A stretch of 64,000 nt of DNA, taken from JABDJX01 sp039942715 (lineage in GTDB: Bacteria; Pseudomonadota; Alphaproteobacteria; Rhodobacterales; Rhodobacteraceae). Shown in pieces: positions 50,289 to 58,168 of this stretch. A program made the position numbers and the translations under genes. Position 1 is the stretch's first letter; each line of letters begins with the position of its first letter. The stretch spans positions 186,001 through 250,000 of the forward strand of contig JBDVBY010000001.1 of the NCBI GenBank assembly GCA_039942715.1, given 5' to 3'. The notes under the pieces are model-generated. The model made no database searches, was not told where the DNA came from, and worked only from the letters and a program-made list of their open reading frames with translations.

Positions 50289-50999
50289 ATGAATCTTCAG
50301 GCGATGAAGCGAACAGCGGTTCCTTTGCATGCAGAGGTTGCCGAGGTTTTAAGGCATCAAATTATGTCGGGAGAATTGGCTGCAGGCACCAAGCTGCCTG
50401 CGCTTCGCGAGCTGACCGAGCAATTGGGCGTCGCCCGTATGACAGTGGTTCAGGCGATGAATGCGCTTGAAGATGAGGGGCTGATCGAAAAGCACTCTGG
50501 TCGCGGTACTTTTGTTAAAGCCGTAAAAATCCCAGCGCGACACACGCTTCACATGAAGGCGGACATTTCGCAAATCTATACGATGGTCGATCAGATGGAG
50601 GTGTCGGTTCGTCAGAACGATGCAGTCATCGAAAAAGCGACGGATGGCCGCTATTTCAGGTCAATGAGCCGTATACATGCGCGTTTGGGTAAGCCGTTCT
50701 GCCAAGTTGACATTAAGCTCGACGATCAGGTTTTCGAGAGAGCGCCTGACAGGTTTGCGACTGAAATCGTTGTTTCAGTGCTCAAGGATTTGGGAGTAAA
50801 TGTCCAAAAGGCGAAACAGAACGTGACGATTTCTTACGCCGACTTTACCATGGCAACATCTCTTGGAATCAAAGTGAACTCTGCTGTCTTTCGGGTTTTT
50901 CGAGAGTTTTTGGATGACGAGGGTAAGCTGATTTATTCGGCAACGCTTACATATCCAGGAAACCTACTTGAATTCGAAGTCGAGTTCGCAACGGAATAG
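50289..50999 (+). CDS. GntR family regulator, HutC/UTRA subfamily
   Basis: This is a 236-residue regulator with a winged helix (RELTEQLGVARMTVVQAMNALEDEGLIEKHSGRGTFV, about residues 40-75) and a C-terminal UTRA effector domain ending LIYSATLTYPGNLLEFEVEF. I chose the ATG at 50289 because GAGGGGAG precedes it; the frame is open 13 codons further upstream over the operator-like site. It is divergent from the pair 2 operon and upstream of the TctCBA operon. Both promoters carry the same motif, so it likely controls both. Confidence 0.92.
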   Translation: MNLQAMKRTAVPLHAEVAEVLRHQIMSGELAAGTKLPALRELTEQLGVARMTVVQAMNALEDEGLIEKHSGRGTFVKAVKIPARHTLHMKADISQIYTMVDQMEVSVRQNDAVIEKATDGRYFRSMSRIHARLGKPFCQVDIKLDDQVFERAPDRFATEIVVSVLKDLGVNVQKAKQNVTISYADFTMATSLGIKVNSAVFRVFREFLDDEGKLIYSATLTYPGNLLEFEVEFATE

Positions 51000-51039
51000 G
51001 TGCGCAATGGAATGGCTTGACTTTCTTGCGCTTCGACCA

Positions 51040-51061
51040 AAAGGTATGTACATCTAGACCA
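51040..51061. promoter_or_regulatory. GntR/HutC operator-like site 2
   Basis: AAAGGTATGTACATCTAGACCA repeats the motif at 50244-50265 and sits just downstream of a TTGACT (51017-51022), a possible -35 element, 45 bp before tctC. Repression of the transporter-sulfatase operon is inferred. Confidence 0.5.
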
Positions 51062-51105
51062 TTAATATCCGCCAAAGATGCGGGGCGAAGCGGGGAGGGC
51101 TTCAC

Positions 51106-52071
51106 ATGAAACTCAAAACTCTACTTATATCCGGCTTGGCCGCGCTAGGTCTTAGCGCAGGTGCAGCGATGGCCGACTGGCCAGAAAAGCCGATTACTTT
51201 GGTGGTGTCTTTTGCCGCTGGGGGTAACGCAGACATTATTCAACGGATGAACGCCGAAGCACTCAGCAAAGAGCTAGGCGTCCCAGTCAATGTCGTCAAC
51301 AAACCCGGTGGCGCACACATTCCGGCAATGATGAGTGTGCTGGACGCCCCTGCTGATGGATACACATTGGTGAATTGGTCACCGCCCAGCTTTATGATCG
51401 TACCTTTGACCCGTGAAGTGCCTTACACACCGCTGGAAGATTTTACGCCACTGTTTGCGGGCATTTCGGCATCAAACGCGCTCTACGTGCGCGCCGACAG
51501 CCCTTACAATACCTTTGAGGAGTTCATCGAAGGTGCCAAGGCAAATAAGCTGACGATTGGTGTGAACAACTTGGGTGCTCCGCCAAACCTAAGCGCCGTT
51601 CAGATGGCGTCTGAGTTTGGGTTGGAATTCAAAACAATCGCGTTGAAGACCGTTCCTGCTACGATGGCTGGCCTACTAGGCGGGCAAATTGACGTGGCGG
51701 TTGGTCAGGTTGCTTCAATCCATAAGTATGGCGACGAAGTGCGTCCTCTGATCATTCTCGATAACAATCGCGCGGATTACTTTGAAAAAGACCTGCCTGG
51801 TGTTCGTACCGTTGGTGAGGCCTTTCCGGGCAAAGAGGCTGCCGTTTGGGTTCACGGTGGACTGGCCGTGAAAGCTGGCACACCACAGGAAATCGTCGAC
51901 AAGCTTTTGGAGGCCTCAAAAGTAATGGGCGAGGATGCGTTCAAGGCGCAAATCCCCAAGAGCGTTTCCTACAAATGGGTGCATGGTACCGAAGCAACCA
52001 CAGAGTTGATCCAATTCGGTATCGACCTGTATTCGCCAATCTTGGACGGACTCGGGCTGCTTCATAAATAA
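51106..52071 (+). CDS. tctC: Tripartite tricarboxylate transporter (TTT) substrate-binding protein
   Basis: This is a 321-residue periplasmic Bug/TctC-family protein. A signal peptide ending AMA before DWPEK is followed by WPEKPITLVVSFAAGGNADIIQR, the family hallmark. Further family segments are NKPGGAHIPAMMSVLDAPADGYTLVN and LLGGQIDVAVGQVASI. TTT systems import carboxylates and other polar organics using an ion gradient. It is followed by a strong hairpin and then tctB and tctA. The operon also encodes a sulfatase, so a sulfated or carboxylated solute is the likely ligand. Confidence 0.93.
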   Translation: MKLKTLLISGLAALGLSAGAAMADWPEKPITLVVSFAAGGNADIIQRMNAEALSKELGVPVNVVNKPGGAHIPAMMSVLDAPADGYTLVNWSPPSFMIVPLTREVPYTPLEDFTPLFAGISASNALYVRADSPYNTFEEFIEGAKANKLTIGVNNLGAPPNLSAVQMASEFGLEFKTIALKTVPATMAGLLGGQIDVAVGQVASIHKYGDEVRPLIILDNNRADYFEKDLPGVRTVGEAFPGKEAAVWVHGGLAVKAGTPQEIVDKLLEASKVMGEDAFKAQIPKSVSYKWVHGTEATTELIQFGIDLYSPILDGLGLLHK

Positions 52072-52085
52072 GCGATTGGATCGCG

Positions 52086-52114
52086 GTGTCGCCTAGGTTC
52101 GACCTGGGCGACAC
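52086..52114 (+). promoter_or_regulatory. Strong stem-loop between tctC and tctB
   Basis: GTGTCGCCTAGGT and ACCTGGGCGACAC pair over 13 positions with one wobble around a TCG loop, 14 bp past the tctC stop. There is no T-tract. It could protect tctC mRNA and lower expression of the membrane subunits. Confidence 0.7.
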
Positions 52115-52145
52115 AAGACTAACCCCCTCAAAAAAGACGGCAAAC

Positions 52146-52607
52146 ATGCTTTCTCAACGTTTAGCCAACACCGTATTCGCAGCTTTGGTCATCATCGCTT
52201 GCATCTACTTTGCGTGGGTTGCGCAAGGGTTTGAGACAGGTGGATTGCTTGCGAGCTCTGGCTTGCCTTCGAAGTTCTTTCCGCAGTTGATGCTTGGGCT
52301 TGCAGGGTTGGCGGCGGCCGTGGTGTTTTGCCTTTATGCCGCTAAGTCCGGCGCAAGCGGTGACAAAGGCGAAATGGTCTTTGCAAATGCGGGCGAAGCC
52401 CTGCGCGGCATTCTAATGCTTGTTGTCTGTGTTGTTTGCTATTTTATCTGGCGCAACTATGGGTTTGTTGCGATGGCCGTTTTGCTCGGCCCTTTAAGTT
52501 TGATCGCCATGGGCATTCGCAAACCGGTTATTTACGCTGTGGTGCTGGGACTGACAGGCTTCGTTTACGTTGTCTTCACCTACGGCCTTGGCGTTCGATT
52601 GGTGTGA
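52146..52607 (+). CDS. tctB: TTT transporter small membrane subunit
   Basis: This is a 153-residue protein with four hydrophobic segments (VFAALVIIACIYFAWVAQGF, then LMLGLAGLAAAVVFCLYA, GILMLVVCVVCYFIWRNYGFVAMAV and IYAVVLGLTGFVYVVFTYGLGV), the size and layout of TctB. I chose the ATG at 52146; an upstream GTG lies within the hairpin. It is 3 bp from tctA. Sequence conservation in this family is low, so the call rests on topology and position. Confidence 0.9.
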   Translation: MLSQRLANTVFAALVIIACIYFAWVAQGFETGGLLASSGLPSKFFPQLMLGLAGLAAAVVFCLYAAKSGASGDKGEMVFANAGEALRGILMLVVCVVCYFIWRNYGFVAMAVLLGPLSLIAMGIRKPVIYAVVLGLTGFVYVVFTYGLGVRLV

Positions 52608-52610
52608 GCG

Positions 52611-54092
52611 ATGTTCGATAGCGCTGCTCTCATTTCCGCTTTCGGCCTGCTCGCTGATCCACTGACAATGCTATTGCTTGTTGTGGGCATCGTTATTGGC
52701 TTGATCATCGGCATTTTACCGGGGCTTGGGCCGCCGATTGCTATCGCCTTGGCGCTGCCGTTTACTTTCTATCTGGACCCTGTGCCCTCAATGGTCTTGC
52801 TGCTGGGTATTTATTCTGCCGCCATTTATGGAGGTTCTATTTCTGCCATCGCTGTCGGCATACCCGGCACCGGCGCGGCTATTGCGACCGTTCAGGATGG
52901 ACACAAGATGTTCAAAAACGGGCGCGGTGGCGAAGCGCTTGGGTTTTCTCTTACAGGGTCGATCATTGGCGGGCTTTTCAGTGCGGTGTGTCTTGCCCTT
53001 TTGACGCCGCTTCTGGCCGATCTGGCGGTAAAGTTTGGGCCGCGCGAATACCTCGCCATCTCAGTTTTCGGTTTGATCGTGGTAGTCCGCGTTGCAGGTC
53101 AGAGCCTGCCAAAAGGCCTGCTGATGGGGGCTTTGGGCCTGTTTCTAACGACTTGGGGGCTAGATGAGCTTAACGGCACCGAGCGTTATACGTTTGGCAG
53201 CTATCACCTTTACGAAGGCTTGCCGCTGGTCCCATTCCTTGTCGGTCTCTTTGCAATGTCTGAGGTGCTGATCGGGGCAGAGCGCGCAGCCCATAAAATA
53301 GAATTCAGCGCCGATAGCCTGACGGTCAAATTACCCGGTTTCAAATCGCTGGGCCGAATGAAGGACGTCATTTTGCGGTCCTCCATCATCGGAACCGTCA
53401 TCGGCATTATTCCCGGCGAGGGTGCTGCAGTAGGCGCTTTCTTTGCGTATTCCGAGGCCAAGCGCCGCTCGAAAACGCCTGCGAAATACGGCACTGGAAT
53501 TCCAGAAGGGATCGTAGCGCCAGAGACTGCGAACAACGCGACTGTGGGGGGCGCATTGGTGCCAACGCTGACACTTGGCGTGCCTGGTTCTCCTGCGGCA
53601 GCAGTCCTTCTCGGCGCGCTTCTCATTCAGGGTCTGACACCAGGGCCTAAGCTCTTCTCGGAAGAGCCAGATCTGATGTATGCGATCTTTCTAGGGCTGT
53701 TCTTTATCAATATCCTGATGATGTTCATCGGATTAATAGCCATCCGTTTTGCGGCGCGACTGATTATGGTGCCCACATCTGTAATCGTTCCGACCGTGAT
53801 GTTGCTAAGCTTTGTCGGCATCTACTCGGTCTCGAACTCATTCTTTAACGTGAGTGTTTTGTTGGGAGCGGGCATATTGGGCTATGTGGTACGTAAACTG
53901 GGCTATTCCATTGCGCCTTTGTCTATCGGTTTTGTGTTGGGCCCCATTCTAGAAAATTCCTTACGCCAGTCGCTGACAATTGCAGATGGATCCGTTTTAG
54001 AGTTCTTTGCCACGCCCATTGGCCTGACAATTTATGCGGCCCTTGCTCTCACGCTCCTTTGGGGGCCCATCACATCGAGGCTGCGCAAATGA
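52611..54092 (+). CDS. tctA: TTT transporter large membrane subunit
   Basis: This 493-residue protein has about twelve hydrophobic segments and the TctA signatures GILPGLGPPIAIALALPFTF near residue 35, IYGGSISAIAVGIPGTGAAI near 75, GIIPGEGAAVGAFFAYSEAK near 270 and TANNATVGGALVPTLTLGVPG near 310. It forms the translocation path with TctB. The stop overlaps the sulfatase start (ATGA), tying uptake and desulfation together. Confidence 0.95.
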   Translation: MFDSAALISAFGLLADPLTMLLLVVGIVIGLIIGILPGLGPPIAIALALPFTFYLDPVPSMVLLLGIYSAAIYGGSISAIAVGIPGTGAAIATVQDGHKMFKNGRGGEALGFSLTGSIIGGLFSAVCLALLTPLLADLAVKFGPREYLAISVFGLIVVVRVAGQSLPKGLLMGALGLFLTTWGLDELNGTERYTFGSYHLYEGLPLVPFLVGLFAMSEVLIGAERAAHKIEFSADSLTVKLPGFKSLGRMKDVILRSSIIGTVIGIIPGEGAAVGAFFAYSEAKRRSKTPAKYGTGIPEGIVAPETANNATVGGALVPTLTLGVPGSPAAAVLLGALLIQGLTPGPKLFSEEPDLMYAIFLGLFFINILMMFIGLIAIRFAARLIMVPTSVIVPTVMLLSFVGIYSVSNSFFNVSVLLGAGILGYVVRKLGYSIAPLSIGFVLGPILENSLRQSLTIADGSVLEFFATPIGLTIYAALALTLLWGPITSRLRK

Positions 54093-55573
54093 CTCATCCC
54101 AACATTCTGATCATTTATGCTGACCAGATGCGTTATGATGCCATGGGATGCTCTGGCAATCCGGTAATCAAAACGGCCAACATTGACCGTCTTTCTTCTG
54201 AAGGCGTGCATTTCTCTGAAGCCTACACCAGCTATCCAATTTGCTGCCCTTTTCGTGCCTCTGTCATGACGGGCAAATTTGCCCAAGGCCACGGCATGAT
54301 CCAAAACCATTTCCCTTTGCGCGGAGACCAAGGCTTCTTGGCGGAGTACCTGAAAGACGTAGGCTATCGCACTGGGTACGTGGGCAAATGGCATCTTGAA
54401 GGCGGTCCCAAGCCCGGTTTTGTGCCGCCAGATCGACGCTTTGGGTTTGACCATTTTGTAGGCTTCAATCGCGGCCATGATTATCAGTCTTCGATCTACT
54501 ACGATGACGCCGGGCAAGCCTATCATTCGGCGCGATATGAGCCCGATTATCAGACGGACCAGTTCCTTGATTTCATCGACGCCTCAGCAAAGGGTGACAA
54601 GCCGTTCTTTGGGTACCTTAGTTATGGCCCTCCGCATTTCCCGATGGATATGCCGGACCACTTGCGTCGCATTTATGATCCGGGCGAAGTGCCCTTGCCG
54701 CCGGGTGTGCCGAATGCGGACCTTCAGACCAAAGTGCAAAAGCATCGCAACGAAGTGCTTTGCGGCGGCGATCCAAAGTCAGGTCACAAAAGCCATGCCG
54801 CGCACGAGACCAAGCCTAAGGCAGAGACCGAAACCGAGGCTGAAATTCGCGAATTCATCGCCGAGTATTACGGCATGATCCACAACATCGACTGGAATTT
54901 GGGGCGTATCCTTAACCAGTTAGATGCGCTTGGAATTGCCGAGGATACGATGGTGATTTTCCTCAGCGATCATGGCGATATGTGCGGCCAGCACGGCTCT
55001 TTCTGCGGCATTAAAAACCACGCTCATCGCGCGTCGATGCATGTGCCGCTGATTGTCCGCTATCCCGGCAGATTCACCCCTCAGCGTTCGGACGCCATGA
55101 TCGACGTCGGCGTTGATATGATGGCCACTTTGTTTGAACTCGTAGGGATCACCATGCCCGCGGGCCGCGACAGCCAAAGCTACTTGGGCGTCTTGGATGG
55201 CAAAACGCCAGATCATCGTGATGCGATCTGGTATCAGGTCTTTACGCAAACAGGCGGCAACCCCGGCGAGTACGCCCCGTTTGCCGAGCGCGGCATTCGC
55301 ACCAAAGACTGGCTCTATATGCGACGCAAGGAACATCGGGCATTGCTGTTTGACGAGCGCGCTGATCCTGGTGAACAGAATAATCTTGTGGATGATCCCG
55401 CGCATGCGGCTTTGATGGATGATTTCGATGCCAGGCTAAAAGCCCATATGAAAGCCGCAGGCGACGATTGGGATATGGCGGCTGACTTCCCGCCACCCGA
55501 TTGGGTAACCCACTCTGAAGCCAAGGAGTTTCTTGAAAAAGAACTCCTCCCAAACGCCATTCATGTTCCATGA
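54089..55573 (+). CDS. Type I (formylglycine) sulfatase, cytoplasmic
   Basis: This 494-residue alkaline-phosphatase-superfamily hydrolase removes sulfate esters. The N-terminal THPNILIIYADQMR supplies the first metal Asp. The modification motif is CCPFRASVMTGK with Cys52 as the predicted formylglycine (C-x-P-x-R). VGKWHLEGG near residue 100 has the Lys and His, and LSDHGDMCGQHG near 310 the second metal Asp/His. No signal peptide is present, so it should act inside the cell on imported substrate. I chose the ATG at 54089 in the tctA stop overlap. A matching formylglycine-generating enzyme is encoded at 59850-60809. Confidence 0.95.
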   Translation: MTHPNILIIYADQMRYDAMGCSGNPVIKTANIDRLSSEGVHFSEAYTSYPICCPFRASVMTGKFAQGHGMIQNHFPLRGDQGFLAEYLKDVGYRTGYVGKWHLEGGPKPGFVPPDRRFGFDHFVGFNRGHDYQSSIYYDDAGQAYHSARYEPDYQTDQFLDFIDASAKGDKPFFGYLSYGPPHFPMDMPDHLRRIYDPGEVPLPPGVPNADLQTKVQKHRNEVLCGGDPKSGHKSHAAHETKPKAETETEAEIREFIAEYYGMIHNIDWNLGRILNQLDALGIAEDTMVIFLSDHGDMCGQHGSFCGIKNHAHRASMHVPLIVRYPGRFTPQRSDAMIDVGVDMMATLFELVGITMPAGRDSQSYLGVLDGKTPDHRDAIWYQVFTQTGGNPGEYAPFAERGIRTKDWLYMRRKEHRALLFDERADPGEQNNLVDDPAHAALMDDFDARLKAHMKAAGDDWDMAADFPPPDWVTHSEAKEFLEKELLPNAIHVP

Positions 55574-55580
55574 GGTTCTC

Positions 55581-56552
55581 ATGCTCTTAAGCGGTCCGCG
55601 TAGTTTTGATCCTGCGCCTTTTGACGACATCAGCTTTGATCTGTGTTCACGCCGCAAAGACGTGGTGATCATGTCTGCCGACCTCAGCAAGTATTGTCAG
55701 GTCGTGCGAGTGAAGAACGAACTGCCACGGCAACACCTCGATGTTGGTATGGCCGAGCAGAACCTTATGTCTGTCGCGGCAGGCGTTGCCAAAGGTGGCT
55801 ATGTGCCCATTGCCACCTGCTTTGCCTGTTACATCACGCGTCGTGCTTATGATCAGATGATGATCTGTATGGGCTCGGGCAGCGGGCCCGGCACTAATCA
55901 GGAAACCGGGCCAACAAATATCGCGATCGGTTTTACACCGGGCATTTCCAACCCTGCACGTATACACCACCAAGCGGCAGAAGACCTTGGCATGGTCCGC
56001 GCAATCCCAAATGCAAATGTAATTGACCCGGTTGATCCGACCGACTTTCGGGCCGCTTTAGATATGGCAGTCGATCTGCCAGGCCTGACGTATATTCGCG
56101 GGCACAGGGGCGACACACCGCGCATTTTGGACCCACAGAAATTTACCTTTGAATTGGGCAAAACCTACAAGCTGAAAGACGGCAAAGGCATCGGCATCAT
56201 TGCGAGCGGTCACGGAACGCAATGGGCATTGGAAGCCTCTGACATTTTGAGTGAACGCGGGGTTGATCATTCAGTTCTGCACGTACCAACGATCAAGCCA
56301 GTGAATGAAAACGAGATTGCGGATTTTGCTTTTGCCCACAATCAAATCGTGACGGTCGAGAACCACCAGATCGTCACAGGGCTTGGATCGCTTGTGACCG
56401 AGATCGTCTCAGACATAGGGCAAGGGCCGCGCATCACCCGGCTTGGGCTTCCCAATACATGGGCGCCAGGTGGCACGATGGGGTATATCCGCAAGCAGCT
56501 TGGACTGGATGCTGATACTCTCGCGACCCGGATCGCGGAGGTCGCAACATGA
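55581..56552 (+). CDS. Transketolase-like C-terminal subunit (pair 3)
   Basis: This 323-residue protein is very similar by eye to the pair 1 subunit: LDVGMAEQNLMSVAAGVA near residue 55 with the TPP-activating Glu, RIHHQAAEDLGMVRAIP near 130, YIRGHRGDTPRILDP and TVENHQIVTGLGSLVTEIV. It carries an extra loop of about ten residues, GSGPGTNQETGPTN, near 105. I chose the ATG at 55581 because GAGG lies 6 bases upstream; an earlier in-frame start overlaps the sulfatase end. It is coupled to the N subunit by ATGA. Confidence 0.93.
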   Translation: MLLSGPRSFDPAPFDDISFDLCSRRKDVVIMSADLSKYCQVVRVKNELPRQHLDVGMAEQNLMSVAAGVAKGGYVPIATCFACYITRRAYDQMMICMGSGSGPGTNQETGPTNIAIGFTPGISNPARIHHQAAEDLGMVRAIPNANVIDPVDPTDFRAALDMAVDLPGLTYIRGHRGDTPRILDPQKFTFELGKTYKLKDGKGIGIIASGHGTQWALEASDILSERGVDHSVLHVPTIKPVNENEIADFAFAHNQIVTVENHQIVTGLGSLVTEIVSDIGQGPRITRLGLPNTWAPGGTMGYIRKQLGLDADTLATRIAEVAT

Positions 56553-57394
56553 AACGCAATCAAAGCATTCTAGAGCTTGACATTATCGCCGCAAAAATCC
56601 GCCGCAACGTATTGGAAATCTGCAGGCAACGCGGTGGGTATGCATCGCAGGGCGTGGCGCTGGCGGACATAACTGCAGCGCTCTATTTCGATGAGATGCG
56701 CCCTGATGGTGAGGGCTGGTTTCACGATCGTTTTGTGCTGTCAAACGGACATGACGCGATCATGACCTATGGCGCACTTGCCGAAACTGGACACTACACG
56801 ATGGATCAATTGCGCACCTATAACGAAGACGGCACACAGGTCGATCAAAGCCCCATCGAAGGCCAACTTGGCTTTGAGATTACCGCCGGGTCGCTGGGAC
56901 AAGGCCCAAGCCAAGCCGCTGGCCTTGCATGGGCGCTTCGCCAACAGGGTTCTGACAAGCGGGTTTATTGCCTGCTTTCGGACGGGGAATTGCAGGAAGG
57001 TAATGTCTGGGAGGGAGCCATGTTCGCCGCCCACCAAAAGTTGGATAACCTTTGCTTCATCGTCGACAACAATGACATGCAGGCCTCCGGGCATGCCGCC
57101 GATGTCATGGGCGTCGAACCGGTCCACGACAAGTTCGAAGCCTTTGGATGCAAAAGCCGTCGGATCAGTGGCACCGATATGGCGGAACTTCTCGATACTT
57201 TTGAAGAGGCACGCAATACCAATGGTCAACCCTATGTCATGATTTGCGACACTCGGCTTTGGGACGGTATTGATTGTCTGCAAAAGGCACTGCCCATGGC
57301 GCATTACACCGCCAAGGGGGCGGTCGATTGGGATGCAGGTGTGAAAGAGATCAACGAGACTCTAGAGGCATTGGAGGCACGTCGAAATGACTAA
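56549..57394 (+). CDS. Transketolase-like N-terminal subunit (pair 3)
   Basis: This is a 281-residue TPP-binding half with CLLSDGELQEGNVWEGAMF and FIVDNNDMQASG, and channel segment DRFVLSNGHDAI. The SDG and SNGHD changes are the same as in pair 1, which marks the two pairs as one subfamily. It overlaps both neighbours (4 bp and 8 bp). It is in the same operon as the TTT transporter and sulfatase, so it probably cleaves or transfers a C2 unit from the desulfated, oxidised product. Confidence 0.93.
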   Translation: MKRNQSILELDIIAAKIRRNVLEICRQRGGYASQGVALADITAALYFDEMRPDGEGWFHDRFVLSNGHDAIMTYGALAETGHYTMDQLRTYNEDGTQVDQSPIEGQLGFEITAGSLGQGPSQAAGLAWALRQQGSDKRVYCLLSDGELQEGNVWEGAMFAAHQKLDNLCFIVDNNDMQASGHAADVMGVEPVHDKFEAFGCKSRRISGTDMAELLDTFEEARNTNGQPYVMICDTRLWDGIDCLQKALPMAHYTAKGAVDWDAGVKEINETLEALEARRND

Positions 57395-58166
57395 TCAGCC
57401 TTTGAAAGGAAAAGTCGCAGTTGTCACCGGAGCTGGGCGTGGAATCGGAAAATCTACCGCACTGACCTTTGCTAAAGCTGGCGCAGATGTCGCTATCTGT
57501 GCGCGTTCTGAAGCAAGCCTCAATGAAGTATCAAGCGCAGTTACCGATCTGGGGCAGCGCTGTTTTGCTATGCCAATTGATCTCGGCGTTGCTGTGCAAG
57601 CCAAGGGTTTCTGCAAAAGCGTTTTAAACGAATTTGGAAAAGTTGATATCATCGTCAACAACGCCGGAGCATATCTGGAACGTGGGTCTTTCGAGGACTC
57701 GGATCCTGATCTTTGGTGGAAGATGATGAAGATCAATGTGCGCGGCCCTTACTTGATCACGCGGCACTTGATCAAAGATATGAACAATGGCGGTAAAATT
57801 ATCAACCTTACCTCTGGCAAAGGATACACGGCCGGCGCAAACAGCAGCGCCTACCATGTTTCCAAGGCAGCATTGAATATGATGACAGACGGCCTTGCCA
57901 ATGAATTGTGGTCGCGTGAAATTGACGTAAACAGCCTTGTTCCCGGACCAACTGCGACTGCAACTTTTCAGAATGTTGATCCAGCCGATGCAAAATCTCC
58001 GGAAGAGGTTTTGTCGCAGGGGCCTGACGCGCTTCCGCCAGGATTGCCAGCCTGGGAGCGGGTCAAGCACCCGGACGAGGTAGCAGACTTAGCGCTGCAT
58101 TTAGCGACGCAACCCAAAGGCGGGCCAACCGGCCAGATTTATTCGCTGGCACGACGTCCAATGTGA
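57387..58166 (+). CDS. SDR family oxidoreductase
   Basis: This is a 259-residue short-chain dehydrogenase with VTGAGRGIGKSTA near residue 13, AICARSEASLNEV, NNAGAYLERG near 90, LTSGKGYTAG and Tyr/Lys in YHVSKAAL near 155. The loop after the catalytic residues is longer than average and rich in Pro. It overlaps the transketolase gene by 8 bp and ends the sulfatase operon, convergent with the GMC gene 2 bp away. It may make the ketone or aldehyde used by the transketolase. Confidence 0.9.
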   Translation: MTNQPLKGKVAVVTGAGRGIGKSTALTFAKAGADVAICARSEASLNEVSSAVTDLGQRCFAMPIDLGVAVQAKGFCKSVLNEFGKVDIIVNNAGAYLERGSFEDSDPDLWWKMMKINVRGPYLITRHLIKDMNNGGKIINLTSGKGYTAGANSSAYHVSKAALNMMTDGLANELWSREIDVNSLVPGPTATATFQNVDPADAKSPEEVLSQGPDALPPGLPAWERVKHPDEVADLALHLATQPKGGPTGQIYSLARRPM

Positions 58167-58168
58167 TG

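Noticed and set aside
54089..57394. A sulfoquinovose (sulfo-transketolase) pathway
   Set aside because: A split transketolase is present, but there is no sulfoquinovosidase, sulfosugar isomerase or sulfolactaldehyde enzyme, and the sulfatase points to an O-sulfate ester rather than a C-sulfonate.
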